From CAYRPN01 sp964426135 (GTDB taxonomy: Bacteria > Planctomycetota > Phycisphaerae > Phycisphaerales > Phycisphaeraceae): 21,315 nt of DNA. Of this stretch, positions 1-7,045 are shown one piece after another (the stretch's first letter is position 1; the number at the start of each line of letters is the position of its first letter). The stretch covers positions 1-21,315 of the forward strand of contig CAYRPN010000107.1 of NCBI GenBank assembly GCA_964426135.1, read 5' to 3'. Under the pieces are notes generated by a model. That model was not told the origin of the DNA and did no database searches. It saw nothing but the letters and a program-made list of their open reading frames with translations. The position numbers were made by a program, and so were the translations under genes.

Positions 1-2
1 TC

Positions 3-245
3 GCCGACCCGCAGACCCACGCCCCCGCCGAGATCACGGCCTACACCTACGACGCGTTCGGCCGCATGATCGAAACCGTCCAGGATCGCGACGGCGATCT
101 GGAGTCCGGGGGCGATCAGCGTGTCGTCGGGGCAATCCAAAGGGTACATTCTTCATTGTGGCCACATCGTGAATCGCGCCAACCCCCGCGCCCCGTATTT
201 CGCGCGGTCGGCGACTACCTGGCCTTTCCCGTCGCGCTCTCGTAA
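3..245 (+). CDS. C-terminal fragment of an RHS/YD-repeat protein (5' end outside the window)
   Basis: The frame is open from the window edge to a TAA at 243-245. The first 40 or so residues contain a YD-repeat signature (YTYDAFGRMIETV, then an acidic DRDGD), as in RHS-repeat surface or polymorphic-toxin proteins. After about position 125 the similarity stops and the remaining 39 residues (from AIQRVHSS) look like no RHS core or toxin tip known to me. The base composition also becomes less GC-rich there. The last 31 bases overlap the 3' end of the converging minus-strand caspase-like gene. This may be a genuine variable tail, but a truncated, decaying remnant is equally likely. The start and most of the protein lie outside the window. 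Confidence 0.5.
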   Translation, partial: ADPQTHAPAEITAYTYDAFGRMIETVQDRDGDLESGGDQRVVGAIQRVHSSLWPHRESRQPPRPVFRAVGDYLAFPVALS

Positions 246-1282
246 ACACGCGACAACTCCAGCATCAGCTTCTCCAACTGTTGGTAGTAAGCATCCTCCC
301 CGAGCTGCGTTCTCCTTTCGCGCAGCTCGGCAATCTGGATTTCCAGGGCGTCGCGCTTCTGACGCAGTTCAGCCGGCATTTTCTTTTCCTGCTCCGACGG
401 CACGAGTCGCCACTGTGCGGCACGCAGGCCGTCGAGGGCTGCGCCTTCCTTGGCGCGCTTGACCGCGCGGGTGCCGCGGAAGAACTCGGCGGGCGTGCCT
501 TGGCCGTCGCCGTTGTCGTCGATCAGGGCGTGCTCGGTCGCCAGGCGGTTTTCCTCCTTGTACCACTCCTGCGTCTGCCGGGACGCGAGCAGATACGCTT
601 CGAGCAGCGAGGTCTGGCCATCCTTGTCGAGGTCGGCGGCGGGGTCGTCGATGGCGCGGGAGAGGTGGTCGCCGAAGCGGGCGAAGTTCACTTCGCTGCC
701 GCTCTTGGTCGCGGTGATGACGATGCGGCGGCCGGTGCGCATCGCGGGCAAATCGGCAGCGCCGGCAGTGCCGGGGGCGCCGGGGGTGCCGGGGGCGTTG
801 GCGGCTGCGGGAGGGCCGGGGACTGCGAGCTTGCTGATGAACGGCCCGCTCGAAGACGCGCAGTTGATCACCGCCACGGGCTTGTCCACGGGCAGCCACG
901 CCGCCAGTTCGTCAGCGCTGACATCGGGCCCGGCAAGATTGAAGCGGGCGGTCTTGCCGTCGTACGTGCCATGGCCGATGAGCACGAGCCAGAGTTCGCC
1001 GGGTTGCTTGCCGGCGGCGTCGAGCGCGGCTTTCAGTTCGTCGCGGCCCTGCTGCGGGACGAGGGCGGTCACCTTCGCCCCGCCCTTGTTCGCGGCTTTC
1101 TCCCAGCGCGTGCGCCACTGCGTGAACTGCTCGCCAAAGGAATCCTCGCCGGCGGCGCCTTGGACGATGATGACGGTGGGCGACGCCGATCTCTCCTCGG
1201 CGACCGCGCGGCTCGTACTGACGGCGACGCACGTCAGCGCCAGCAGCATGGGCACTCGAAGGCGGGATCGTTTGCGCGACAT
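215..1282 (-). CDS. Secreted caspase-like (clan CD) protein with EF-hand motifs
   Basis: A 355-residue protein. Residues 1-28 look like a signal peptide: basic start, hydrophobic stretch, AVA cleavage site. Residues 96-150 resemble a caspase/legumain fold: a beta strand ending in GHG (His104) and a second strand ending in NC (Cys141), the expected catalytic dyad. ITATKSGSE near 189-197 fits the substrate-loop region of this family. A Gly/Pro/Ala-rich loop (about 153-176) interrupts the fold. Two EF-hand-like calcium loops follow, DLDKDGQTSLLE (217-228) and DDNGDGQGTPAE (255-266). Residues 298-345 are charged and heptad-like, probably a coiled coil. Probably an exported protease or protease-like protein; the substrate is unknown. 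No clear ribosome binding site precedes the ATG at 1282; the signal peptide supports this start. Confidence 0.75.
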   Translation of the reverse strand: MSRKRSRLRVPMLLALTCVAVSTSRAVAEERSASPTVIIVQGAAGEDSFGEQFTQWRTRWEKAANKGGAKVTALVPQQGRDELKAALDAAGKQPGELWLVLIGHGTYDGKTARFNLAGPDVSADELAAWLPVDKPVAVINCASSSGPFISKLAVPGPPAAANAPGTPGAPGTAGAADLPAMRTGRRIVITATKSGSEVNFARFGDHLSRAIDDPAADLDKDGQTSLLEAYLLASRQTQEWYKEENRLATEHALIDDNGDGQGTPAEFFRGTRAVKRAKEGAALDGLRAAQWRLVPSEQEKKMPAELRQKRDALEIQIAELRERRTQLGEDAYYQQLEKLMLELSRVYESATGKAR

Positions 1283-1328
1283 GGCATCATCGTACCGCCG
1301 AGGCGGACAAACGCAGTCATCGAGTTGT

Positions 1329-1358
1329 TCGCGTCGAGCAAGGCTCGACGGCTAAACA
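1329..1358 (-). repeat. 30-bp REP-like palindromic element, copy 1 (inverted relative to 13239-13268)
   Basis: Read on the minus strand, this segment matches 13239-13268 at 29 of 30 bases. Its core is a hairpin with 7-bp arms, GTCGAGC and GCTCGAC, around a 3-nt centre. It lies between the divergent caspase-like gene and the thiC riboswitch. The form fits a short mobile or REP-type element. No function is visible. Confidence 0.7.
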
Positions 1359-1405
1359 GGAGCGGACTCACAGAGTGCGGTTCGCTCGATTCGCGTCGGT
1401 CAGTC

Positions 1406-1433
1406 TTGCAGCCGCCGCGCGTCCACCTATACT
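1406..1433 (+). promoter_or_regulatory. Candidate sigma-70-type promoter for the thiC transcript
   Basis: TTGCAG (1406-1411) and TATACT (1428-1433) are separated by 16 bp. Transcription would begin near 1440, just before the riboswitch P1 stem at 1445. The position is what one expects; the match to consensus is moderate. Confidence 0.45.
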
Positions 1434-1444
1434 TGAATCGCCAG

Positions 1445-1523
1445 TTCGCTAGGGGTGTCCCGACACGGGACTGAGATCACACCCTCGAACCTGATCCGGC
1501 TGACACCGGCGTAGGGAAGCGAA
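1445..1523 (+). ncRNA. TPP riboswitch (THI element) controlling thiC
   Basis: The conserved THI-box core is present in order: AGGGGTG (1451-1457), CTGAGA (1471-1476), ACCC (1481-1484), GAACCTGAT (1487-1495) and GTAGGGA (1511-1517). The ends TTCGCT (1445-1450) and AGCGAA (1518-1523) pair perfectly as P1. It lies about 100 nt upstream of thiC, the standard target of this thiamine-pyrophosphate sensor. Downstream, TTCCTCGT (1582-1589) is a perfect complement of the thiC Shine-Dalgarno segment ACGAGGAA (1611-1618). Control is therefore probably at translation initiation. No U-rich terminator was seen between the aptamer and thiC. Confidence 0.95.
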
Positions 1524-1621
1524 CGCAGCCTGCAGGCCAGTTCGTTTCCTTTCCCGTCTTGGCCTCACCTCCTGCGTTTTCTTCCTCGTCGCCACCACGC
1601 GAAACGCGAAACGAGGAACCC

Positions 1622-3688
1622 ATGATCAAGCCACACGACCACGCACCCACCGGCGATGACTTCGCGTGGACGCTGCCCGCCGTCGGCGGTAATCCCGGCA
1701 CGCTCACCAGCGTCACCACGCCCGGCAGCTTTGCGAACAAGGCGAAGATTCTGCCCGGCGTGCGCGGGGCGCTGACTTTCTCCAGCCCGGATACGGCGGG
1801 CATGCCCGCGCCCAGCGCCAAGACCGCGTGGGATTTTCTGCCGGAAGGATGGAGCACGTGGGAAGGGGAAGGGACGAAGGGACGAAGGGACGAAGGGACG
1901 AAGGGTACAAGGCACGAAGGCACGGAGGGGGGAAGGCACGAGGGGGCGGAGCGGGGCGAGTTTGAGGAGGCGGTCTTCGCGCAGGCGGACGGCGTTGTTC
2001 GTCATGTCAGGCATCCGCGCGAATTCGTGCCCAGCACGCAGCTCGAACTGGCGCGGGTCGGCATCATCTCGCAGGAGATGCAGCGCGTGGCTGCCCGCGA
2101 GTCGCACCTGACCGCGGCGCAGGTGCGCGACGAGGTCGCCGCCGGCCGCATGGTGATCCCGGCGAACAAGGTGCATCTGGGCTATCAGCTCGATCCGATG
2201 TGCATCGGCCGGGCGAGCAAGACGAAAGTGAACGCGAACATGGGGGCGTCGCCGGTGTCGAGTTCGACGGATGAAGAGGTGGAAAAACTGAAGTGGGCGG
2301 AGAAGTGGGGAGCCGACACGGTGATGGATCTGTCCACCGGCGGCGATCTCGACGCCTGCCGGGACGCGCTGATCCGCGCGAGCAACGTGCCCATCGGCAC
2401 GGTGCCGATTTACTCGATGATCATCGGCCGCAAGATCGAGGATTTGAATGAGGAAATCATTCTCGACGGCGTGCTGCACCAGGCGAAGCAGGGCGTGGAT
2501 TACATGACCATCCACGCGGGCGTGCTGCGCGGGCACCTGAAATTCGCGAAGAACCGGCTGATCGGCCTGGTCTCGCGCGGCGGATCGATGCTCGCCAAGT
2601 GGATGCTCGTGCACAACAAAGAGAATCCCATGAACACCGCGTGGGAGAAAATCTGCGACATCCTGCGGGAGTACGACGTGACGTTCTCCATCGGCGACGG
2701 CTGCCGACCGGGAGGCATGGCGGACGCCACCGATACGCTGCAACTGTGCGAGCTGGAAGAACTCGGCAAACTCACCGAGCGCGCCTGGCGCAAGGGCGTG
2801 CAGGTCATGATCGAAGGCCCCGGCCACGTGCCCTTCGACCAGATCGAGTTCAACGCCAAGATCGAACGCACGCTCTGCCACGGCGCGCCGTTCTACGTGC
2901 TGGGCCCGCTGGTGACCGACATGTTCCCCGGCTACGACCACATCACCAGTTGCATCGGCGCGACGGCGATGGCGTACCACGGGGCGAGCATGCTGTGCTA
3001 CGTCACGCCGAAGGAGCACCTGGGGCTGCCGAAGAAAGATGATGTGAAGCAAGGCTGCATCGCGTACAAGATCGCCGCCCATGCGGCGGACGTGGCGCTG
3101 GGAATCCCCGGCACTCGCGACCGTGACGATGAACTGACCAAGGCCCGCGCGGCCCTGAACTGGGAGCGGCACTTTGAACTCAGCTTCGATCCCGACACGG
3201 CCCGCGCGTACCACGATGAAGATCTCGATGTCGACACCGATTTCTGCGCCATGTGCGGCCACGACTGGTGCTCCGTCCGCATCAGCAAGGAGATTCAGGA
3301 ATGGGCCAGCGGCAAGGACGACGCGATGGCGTGGGACAAGGCGAAGCGATCAGCCGCGCTGACGGCGGAGCAGCAGGAAATCCTCGCCAAGCGCGGCGTG
3401 CTGTCGCCTGACGAGATCCACAAGCTCGCCAGCAAGACGAAGCAGGCGATGGCGGCGAGTTCGAACTCCGCCGCAGGCGGGGCGGCTTCAGCCGCCCGGC
3501 CGGAGCACCCCGCGTCCCCATCCCCCAAAGCTCCCACCGAAAGCGCCGCCGAAGCCGCGAAGAAAAAACTCTCCTGCCACAGCGACTACGTTGACCCGGA
3601 CAAGGCGAAGAAACTGCAGCAGGAAAAGCTGGTGCAACTGAACGTGGCGCCGGCGCTCGGCGTGCAGATGCATGAATCGATCGTGTGA
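1622..3688 (+). CDS. thiC: Phosphomethylpyrimidine synthase ThiC
   Basis: ThiC converts aminoimidazole ribotide to hydroxymethylpyrimidine phosphate by radical-SAM chemistry, forming the pyrimidine half of thiamine in the cytoplasm. Clear family blocks include the TVMDLSTGGDLD region, GDGCRPGGMADATD, MIEGPGHVPFDQI, GPLVTDMFPGYDHITS and LCYVTPKEHLGLP. The C-terminal CAMCGHDWC gives the CX2CX4C [4Fe-4S] ligands Cys542, Cys545 and Cys550. The ATG at 1622 is chosen because GAGGAA precedes it; a longer in-frame reading from TTG 1559 would start inside the leader. The protein is 688 residues, longer than most ThiC. The extra length comes partly from an EGTKGRRD-type 8-residue repeat (about 84-110) and an Ala/Ser/Pro linker (about 612-645), both coinciding with DNA repeats. 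Confidence 0.95.
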   Translation: MIKPHDHAPTGDDFAWTLPAVGGNPGTLTSVTTPGSFANKAKILPGVRGALTFSSPDTAGMPAPSAKTAWDFLPEGWSTWEGEGTKGRRDEGTKGTRHEGTEGGRHEGAERGEFEEAVFAQADGVVRHVRHPREFVPSTQLELARVGIISQEMQRVAARESHLTAAQVRDEVAAGRMVIPANKVHLGYQLDPMCIGRASKTKVNANMGASPVSSSTDEEVEKLKWAEKWGADTVMDLSTGGDLDACRDALIRASNVPIGTVPIYSMIIGRKIEDLNEEIILDGVLHQAKQGVDYMTIHAGVLRGHLKFAKNRLIGLVSRGGSMLAKWMLVHNKENPMNTAWEKICDILREYDVTFSIGDGCRPGGMADATDTLQLCELEELGKLTERAWRKGVQVMIEGPGHVPFDQIEFNAKIERTLCHGAPFYVLGPLVTDMFPGYDHITSCIGATAMAYHGASMLCYVTPKEHLGLPKKDDVKQGCIAYKIAAHAADVALGIPGTRDRDDELTKARAALNWERHFELSFDPDTARAYHDEDLDVDTDFCAMCGHDWCSVRISKEIQEWASGKDDAMAWDKAKRSAALTAEQQEILAKRGVLSPDEIHKLASKTKQAMAASSNSAAGGAASAARPEHPASPSPKAPTESAAEAAKKKLSCHSDYVDPDKAKKLQQEKLVQLNVAPALGVQMHESIV
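1871..1950 (+). repeat. 8-bp tandem array (GGGACGAA type) in frame inside thiC
   Basis: About ten consecutive 8-bp units. The first four are exact GGGACGAA; later ones drift (GGGTACAA, GGCACGAA, GGCACGGA and so on). Because 8 and 3 share no factor, three units encode one 8-residue repeat: EGTKGRRD, EGTKGTRH, EGTEGGRH, EGAERGEF. The frame stays open throughout. Confidence 0.9.
3480..3497 (+). repeat. REP-like palindrome inside the thiC C-terminal linker
   Basis: GGGCGGCT (3480-3487) and AGCCGCCC (3490-3497) are perfect 8-bp arms around a 2-nt centre, followed by a C/G-rich tail. It lies in the low-complexity linker between the iron-sulphur motif and the basic C-terminus of ThiC. Composition and place suggest a small palindromic element captured in frame. 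Confidence 0.55.
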
Positions 3689-3715
3689 GTTGGATCGCTG
3701 AGCTAGAATGAAAGT

Positions 3716-3946
3716 ATGGACAGTGAATCCGTCCCATCCTCGATCAGGGCGTTTGAGACGATCTGCGCACTGCACGATTTCGGCGTCGACATGATGCGGC
3801 AGAATCTCCGCGCCTCCGACCCCGATGCGCCTGATGCGGTGATCGAAGAACGGCTGCGAAACTGGATGGGCTGGGAGGTATCGCCGCGCGATCTCGATAC
3901 GCATCTGGCGGTGGTTCAACCAACTCGCTTCGCGGATCGCAAGTGA
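3716..3946 (+). CDS. Small antitoxin-like protein (possibly Rv0078B-related)
   Basis: A 76-residue acidic protein. The central part (ALHDFGVDMMRQNLRASDPDA, then an EERLRNWM helix) resembles, from memory, the small proteins encoded just before AbiEii-type nucleotidyltransferases and annotated as Rv0078B-related antitoxins. Its stop codon overlaps the GTG start of the nucleotidyltransferase by 4 nt, indicating translational coupling, the usual layout of toxin-antitoxin pairs. Only a weak purine-rich ribosome site precedes the ATG. The antitoxin role is inferred from neighbour and size; no DNA-binding motif is obvious. Confidence 0.6.
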   Translation: MDSESVPSSIRAFETICALHDFGVDMMRQNLRASDPDAPDAVIEERLRNWMGWEVSPRDLDTHLAVVQPTRFADRK

Positions 3947-4563
3947 ATGACCTGATGAAGTGGCTCCGCCGGTCGGCCGAGTGTCTCGACGAGATCGGGG
4001 CTCGCTATGCACTGGTGGGAGGATTGGCGATCGGCGTCCGAGTTGAGCCGCGTTTCACGCGTGACGTCGATCTGGCCATTGCCGTGGACTCGGACGCCGA
4101 CGCGGAAGCAGTGGCCGGGCACCTGATCCATAGCGGATTCAGGCTCATGATGGAACTGGATCACACGGACACCAACCGCATCGCGACGCTTCGCATGCTC
4201 CCTCCGGGCATTGCGGTACCGAGCCAGGACGGGGACGCGCCGCTGCTCGTCGATTTGCTCTTCACCACCAGCGGCATCGAACCCGAAGTGGTCGCCGGCG
4301 CAGAGCGCCGAAAAGTCCAAGAGGGATTGGTGGTCCCGGTGGCAAAGATGGAGCACTTGATCGCGATGAAGGTTGTCTCCGTGCGCGACGAGCGGCCACA
4401 GGATGAAGTGGACCTTCGCCAATTGTTGCGAAGGTCCAGCCCTCAGCAGGTTCAAGCCGCGAAACAGTTGATCGATCTTGTGATCGCTCGCGGATTGCAC
4501 CGTAACCGCGACCTGCATGCGACGTTGAATCATTTCTTGTCGAGGTCAAAAAAGGATCGCTGA
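3943..4563 (+). CDS. AbiEii-like nucleotidyltransferase (putative toxin of a two-gene module)
   Basis: A 206-residue protein of the DNA polymerase beta-like nucleotidyltransferase superfamily. The N-terminal signature ALVGGLAIGVR (about 23-33) is followed by RDVDLAI, giving the metal-binding pair Asp41 and Asp43. A conserved later segment (VAKMEHLIAMKV, then DEVDLRQLL) is typical of AbiEii/MNT-like enzymes. Relatives act as type IV abortive-infection toxins or as minimal nucleotidyltransferases that modify tRNA or partner proteins. The GTG start at 3943 overlaps the upstream small gene by 4 nt. Length and motifs look intact, so the enzyme is probably active. Whether it serves phage defence, plasmid-type maintenance or ordinary metabolism cannot be told here. 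Confidence 0.75.
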   Translation: MNDLMKWLRRSAECLDEIGARYALVGGLAIGVRVEPRFTRDVDLAIAVDSDADAEAVAGHLIHSGFRLMMELDHTDTNRIATLRMLPPGIAVPSQDGDAPLLVDLLFTTSGIEPEVVAGAERRKVQEGLVVPVAKMEHLIAMKVVSVRDERPQDEVDLRQLLRRSSPQQVQAAKQLIDLVIARGLHRNRDLHATLNHFLSRSKKDR

Positions 4564-4651
4564 TCGGTCATCGCCGATTTCGCTTGGTATGCTCATGTCA
4601 GCATCAACCGAAGTCCCTGCGTTCTCCCCGCCCGCCCGGAGCCCCTGCCTC

Positions 4652-5434
4652 ATGAAGAAGTCCGTCGCCGCTGACGCCGCCCCACAGGTGCTGTTCAAGC
4701 CCACGGAGCGCTTCCGGCTCGACGCGGATTCGCCCGTGCCGCTCTACCACCAGATGGAGCGCATCATCGTCGACCGCATCGAGAAGGAGCAGGCGGTCGG
4801 CTGGATGCTGCCGCGGGAGATGGATTTGATCGACATCTTCGGCGTCAGCCGGGCCACGGTGAAAAAGACCACGGAGATTCTCGCGGGCAAGGGCCTGATC
4901 GAACGCAAGCGGGCCGTGGGCACGCGGGTGATCGGTCTGAGCGTGACGGAAGACCTCGGCCGGCTCACCAGCTTCACGGAGCAGATGGAGCAGCGCGGCT
5001 TGAAAGTCAGCACGCAGGTGCTCGTCACCGAGCAGCATGTGCCCTCGGCGCTGGTGCGGACGCGGCTGAAAATGAAGGATGGCGAGAAGACGCTGTGCAT
5101 TCGTCGTCTGCGCGGCACCAGCGAGGTGTTCCCCTTCGTGCTCTTGCAGTCGGAGATTCCCGCGCGGTTTGGCGTGCGCGAGAAAGAGGATTTCAACGGC
5201 TCGCTCTACAACCTGCTGGAGAGCAACTACCGCATCGCCATCCGCTGGGCGGAGGAGGAAATCTGTGCCGGCAAGGCGTCAGCCCGCGAGGCGGAACTGC
5301 TGGGCATCGAACCGGGCAGCACCGTGCTCATCATGGAGCGCGTGACGTACACCACGGGCGACGTGCCGCTGGAGTTTGTCCGCGCGGTGTATCGGCCGGA
5401 GCATTACACGTTCGCGGTGAAGCTGCGAAGGTGA
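4652..5434 (+). CDS. GntR family transcriptional regulator, HutC subfamily (UTRA domain)
   Basis: A 260-residue regulator. The N-terminal winged helix (about 27-95) opens with PVPLYHQMERIIVDRI and contains the recognition helix FGVSRATVKKTTEIL followed by GLIERKRAVGTRV, the classic GntR wing. Residues from about 105 to the end form a UTRA ligand-binding domain (CIRRLRGTSE, LLESNY, PLEFVRAVYR, HYTF), which senses small metabolites, often sugars or amino acids. The ATG at 4652 is preferred because GGAG lies about 10 nt upstream; an in-frame ATG at 4589 would add 21 residues of Pro/Ser-rich sequence. It sits before an exported-protein pair and the sugar cluster, which are possible targets. Its operators are unknown. 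Confidence 0.88.
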   Translation: MKKSVAADAAPQVLFKPTERFRLDADSPVPLYHQMERIIVDRIEKEQAVGWMLPREMDLIDIFGVSRATVKKTTEILAGKGLIERKRAVGTRVIGLSVTEDLGRLTSFTEQMEQRGLKVSTQVLVTEQHVPSALVRTRLKMKDGEKTLCIRRLRGTSEVFPFVLLQSEIPARFGVREKEDFNGSLYNLLESNYRIAIRWAEEEICAGKASAREAELLGIEPGSTVLIMERVTYTTGDVPLEFVRAVYRPEHYTFAVKLRR

Positions 5435-5479
5435 GGTGGGCGAGAGCATGCCGGCGGCGATTTCACTGCAAAAAAGTCC

Positions 5480-5509
5480 TTGACAAGACGACGAACGGGA
5501 AGGTACTCT
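5480..5509 (+). promoter_or_regulatory. Candidate promoter for the PEP-CTERM gene
   Basis: A perfect TTGACA (5480-5485) lies 18 bp before TACTCT (5504-5509). An inverted motif TTGTCATGTCAA (5512-5523) would overlap the transcription start and could be an operator, perhaps for the adjacent GntR protein. The leader that follows contains a perfect hairpin, CCGAAGCG (5528-5535) and CGCTTCGG (5538-5545). Confidence 0.45.
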
Positions 5510-5620
5510 GTTTGTCATGTCAAAGTGCCGAAGCGGTCGCTTCGGCCGAATTCTCCGGCTTGCCTCCTTGGGCCGCCGGCCGGATTGGGTCTTCCAGTCA
5601 ACCGCAGAAGGAAGCGAACG

Positions 5621-6964
5621 ATGAAAGCGAACACTCTCCAATGGATCGGCGCGTCGGCGGCTCTGATCGTGGCGATCAGCAGTACCGCGGCGCAGGCTGC
5701 GCTCACGCTCACCAATCTGAGCAACATCAACCTGGGGCGAACCCAGATCGAATCAGGCGCCGATACCACCACGAATCCTGACCTGGTCGCCAACACGCCA
5801 CACGGAGCGCTGGTGCCGATCACCAGCGCCTCATCCAGCACCGGCATCTGCTGCGGCGCCGCGTTCGACCTGTCGAACCTCAACGACGGCGACATCGGCG
5901 GCGTGGCCAGCGACGGCACCTACGCCCTGCCCAACGCCGGCACGCTCACCCTCAACTTCGGCGCGCCCAAGACCCTTGGCTCCATCGCCATCTACAACGG
6001 CTACGGCAACCGCGACAACGGCACCTACACCCTCAAAGACGGACTGGGCAACACCCTGGGTGCGTGGACCATTTCCAACACGCCCGGTGCGACCAACGAC
6101 GGCGTCGATTCCTTCTGGCTGACGCTCAACACGCCGGTCACCACCGACAAGCTCACCATCGATTCGGTCACCAGCGACGTCACGCCCAGCTTCCGCGAAA
6201 TCCAGGTCTTCGACGCCTCCGTCGCCAACAAGATCATCAAGGTCGAAGCCGACGCGACGCCCACCGTGCCCTTCGGCAACAACTTCGCCACCATCCCCGC
6301 GCCCAGCAACAGCGACCTGGGGCAGACCGGCGTGCTGAGCATCGTGCAGGGCGTCAAAGACGGCAACAGCAACTTCGTCACCGTTCTCAACGACGGCATC
6401 GCACAGGACGGATTCGTGGATTGCTGCGGCGCCAACCCTGTGGGCGCCGGTTCTAATCCCAACGGCGTCACCGATTCGTTCTGGTTCGCCGACGGCACCA
6501 CCGGCAAGGTGCGCATGGACTTTGCCGCGCCCAAGAACATCGCCGAGGTGCGAGCGTTCAGTTGGTTTGAATTGGCGGCTCAGGACGATGCCCGCGTCGC
6601 CCAGGTCTACACGCTCTACGGCAGCAATGCGCTGGCGCCGGGCAACTCGGACGCCGACCTGCTCGATCCCGCGCAATGGGTCGTGCTCGGTTCCGTGAAC
6701 TCCGACGCGATTCTGGGTTTCGGGCCGCGCGATGAATTGCAGATCGCATCCAGCATCAGTTCCGCCACCGGTTCGCTGGGCACGTTCCGCCACCTGCTGT
6801 GGAACATCGGCACGCCGTTCATCACGCCGAACACCAGCGGCGCGCTTGGCACGTTCTACGGCGAGTTCGACGTGATCGAAGCTCCCGCCGTGCCCGAACC
6901 CGCGTCGCTAAGCCTGCTCGCGCTGGGCGGCCTGGCGCTGGGCCGCCGCCGGCGAACCGCCTGA
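5621..6964 (+). CDS. Exported PEP-CTERM protein with discoidin-like domains
   Basis: A 447-residue secreted protein. Residues 1-27 are a signal peptide ending AQA. Two beta-rich regions (about 50-205 and 210-420) have features of F5/8 type C (discoidin-like) carbohydrate-binding folds, for example LNFGAPKTLGSIAIYNGYG followed by FREIQVFD, and MDFAAPKNIAEVRAFSWFE with YTLYGS. The C-terminus is a PEP-CTERM sorting signal: VPEPASLSLLALGGLALG then a basic tail RRRR, recognised by exosortase systems. AGAAGGA precedes the ATG at 5621; upstream in-frame codons back to 5480 lie in the promoter and leader. It probably reaches the envelope or extracellular matrix. No exosortase gene is in this window. 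Confidence 0.85.
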   Translation: MKANTLQWIGASAALIVAISSTAAQAALTLTNLSNINLGRTQIESGADTTTNPDLVANTPHGALVPITSASSSTGICCGAAFDLSNLNDGDIGGVASDGTYALPNAGTLTLNFGAPKTLGSIAIYNGYGNRDNGTYTLKDGLGNTLGAWTISNTPGATNDGVDSFWLTLNTPVTTDKLTIDSVTSDVTPSFREIQVFDASVANKIIKVEADATPTVPFGNNFATIPAPSNSDLGQTGVLSIVQGVKDGNSNFVTVLNDGIAQDGFVDCCGANPVGAGSNPNGVTDSFWFADGTTGKVRMDFAAPKNIAEVRAFSWFELAAQDDARVAQVYTLYGSNALAPGNSDADLLDPAQWVVLGSVNSDAILGFGPRDELQIASSISSATGSLGTFRHLLWNIGTPFITPNTSGALGTFYGEFDVIEAPAVPEPASLSLLALGGLALGRRRRTA

Positions 6965-7045
6965 GTTCAAACTTCGTCAGCGCCGCGCCTGACCGGGCCG
7001 CGCTGGCTTCCTCCCGGATTCTTCGAAAACGAACAGGTCAAATCC

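Noticed and set aside
281..1474. Long plus-strand open frames opposite the caspase-like gene (281-1474 and 450-1355)
   Set aside because: They are antisense to a gene with a signal peptide, catalytic motifs and EF-hands, and their products are low-complexity Gly/Ala/Arg text, typical of GC-rich shadows.
1565..3262. 565-codon open frame on the minus strand of thiC
   Set aside because: ThiC is unmistakable on the other strand; the antisense product is His/Arg/Ala-rich without family motifs.
5831..6793. 320-codon minus-strand frame opposite the PEP-CTERM gene
   Set aside because: Gly/Val/Asp-rich shadow of the plus-strand gene, which has both sorting signals and a ribosome binding site.
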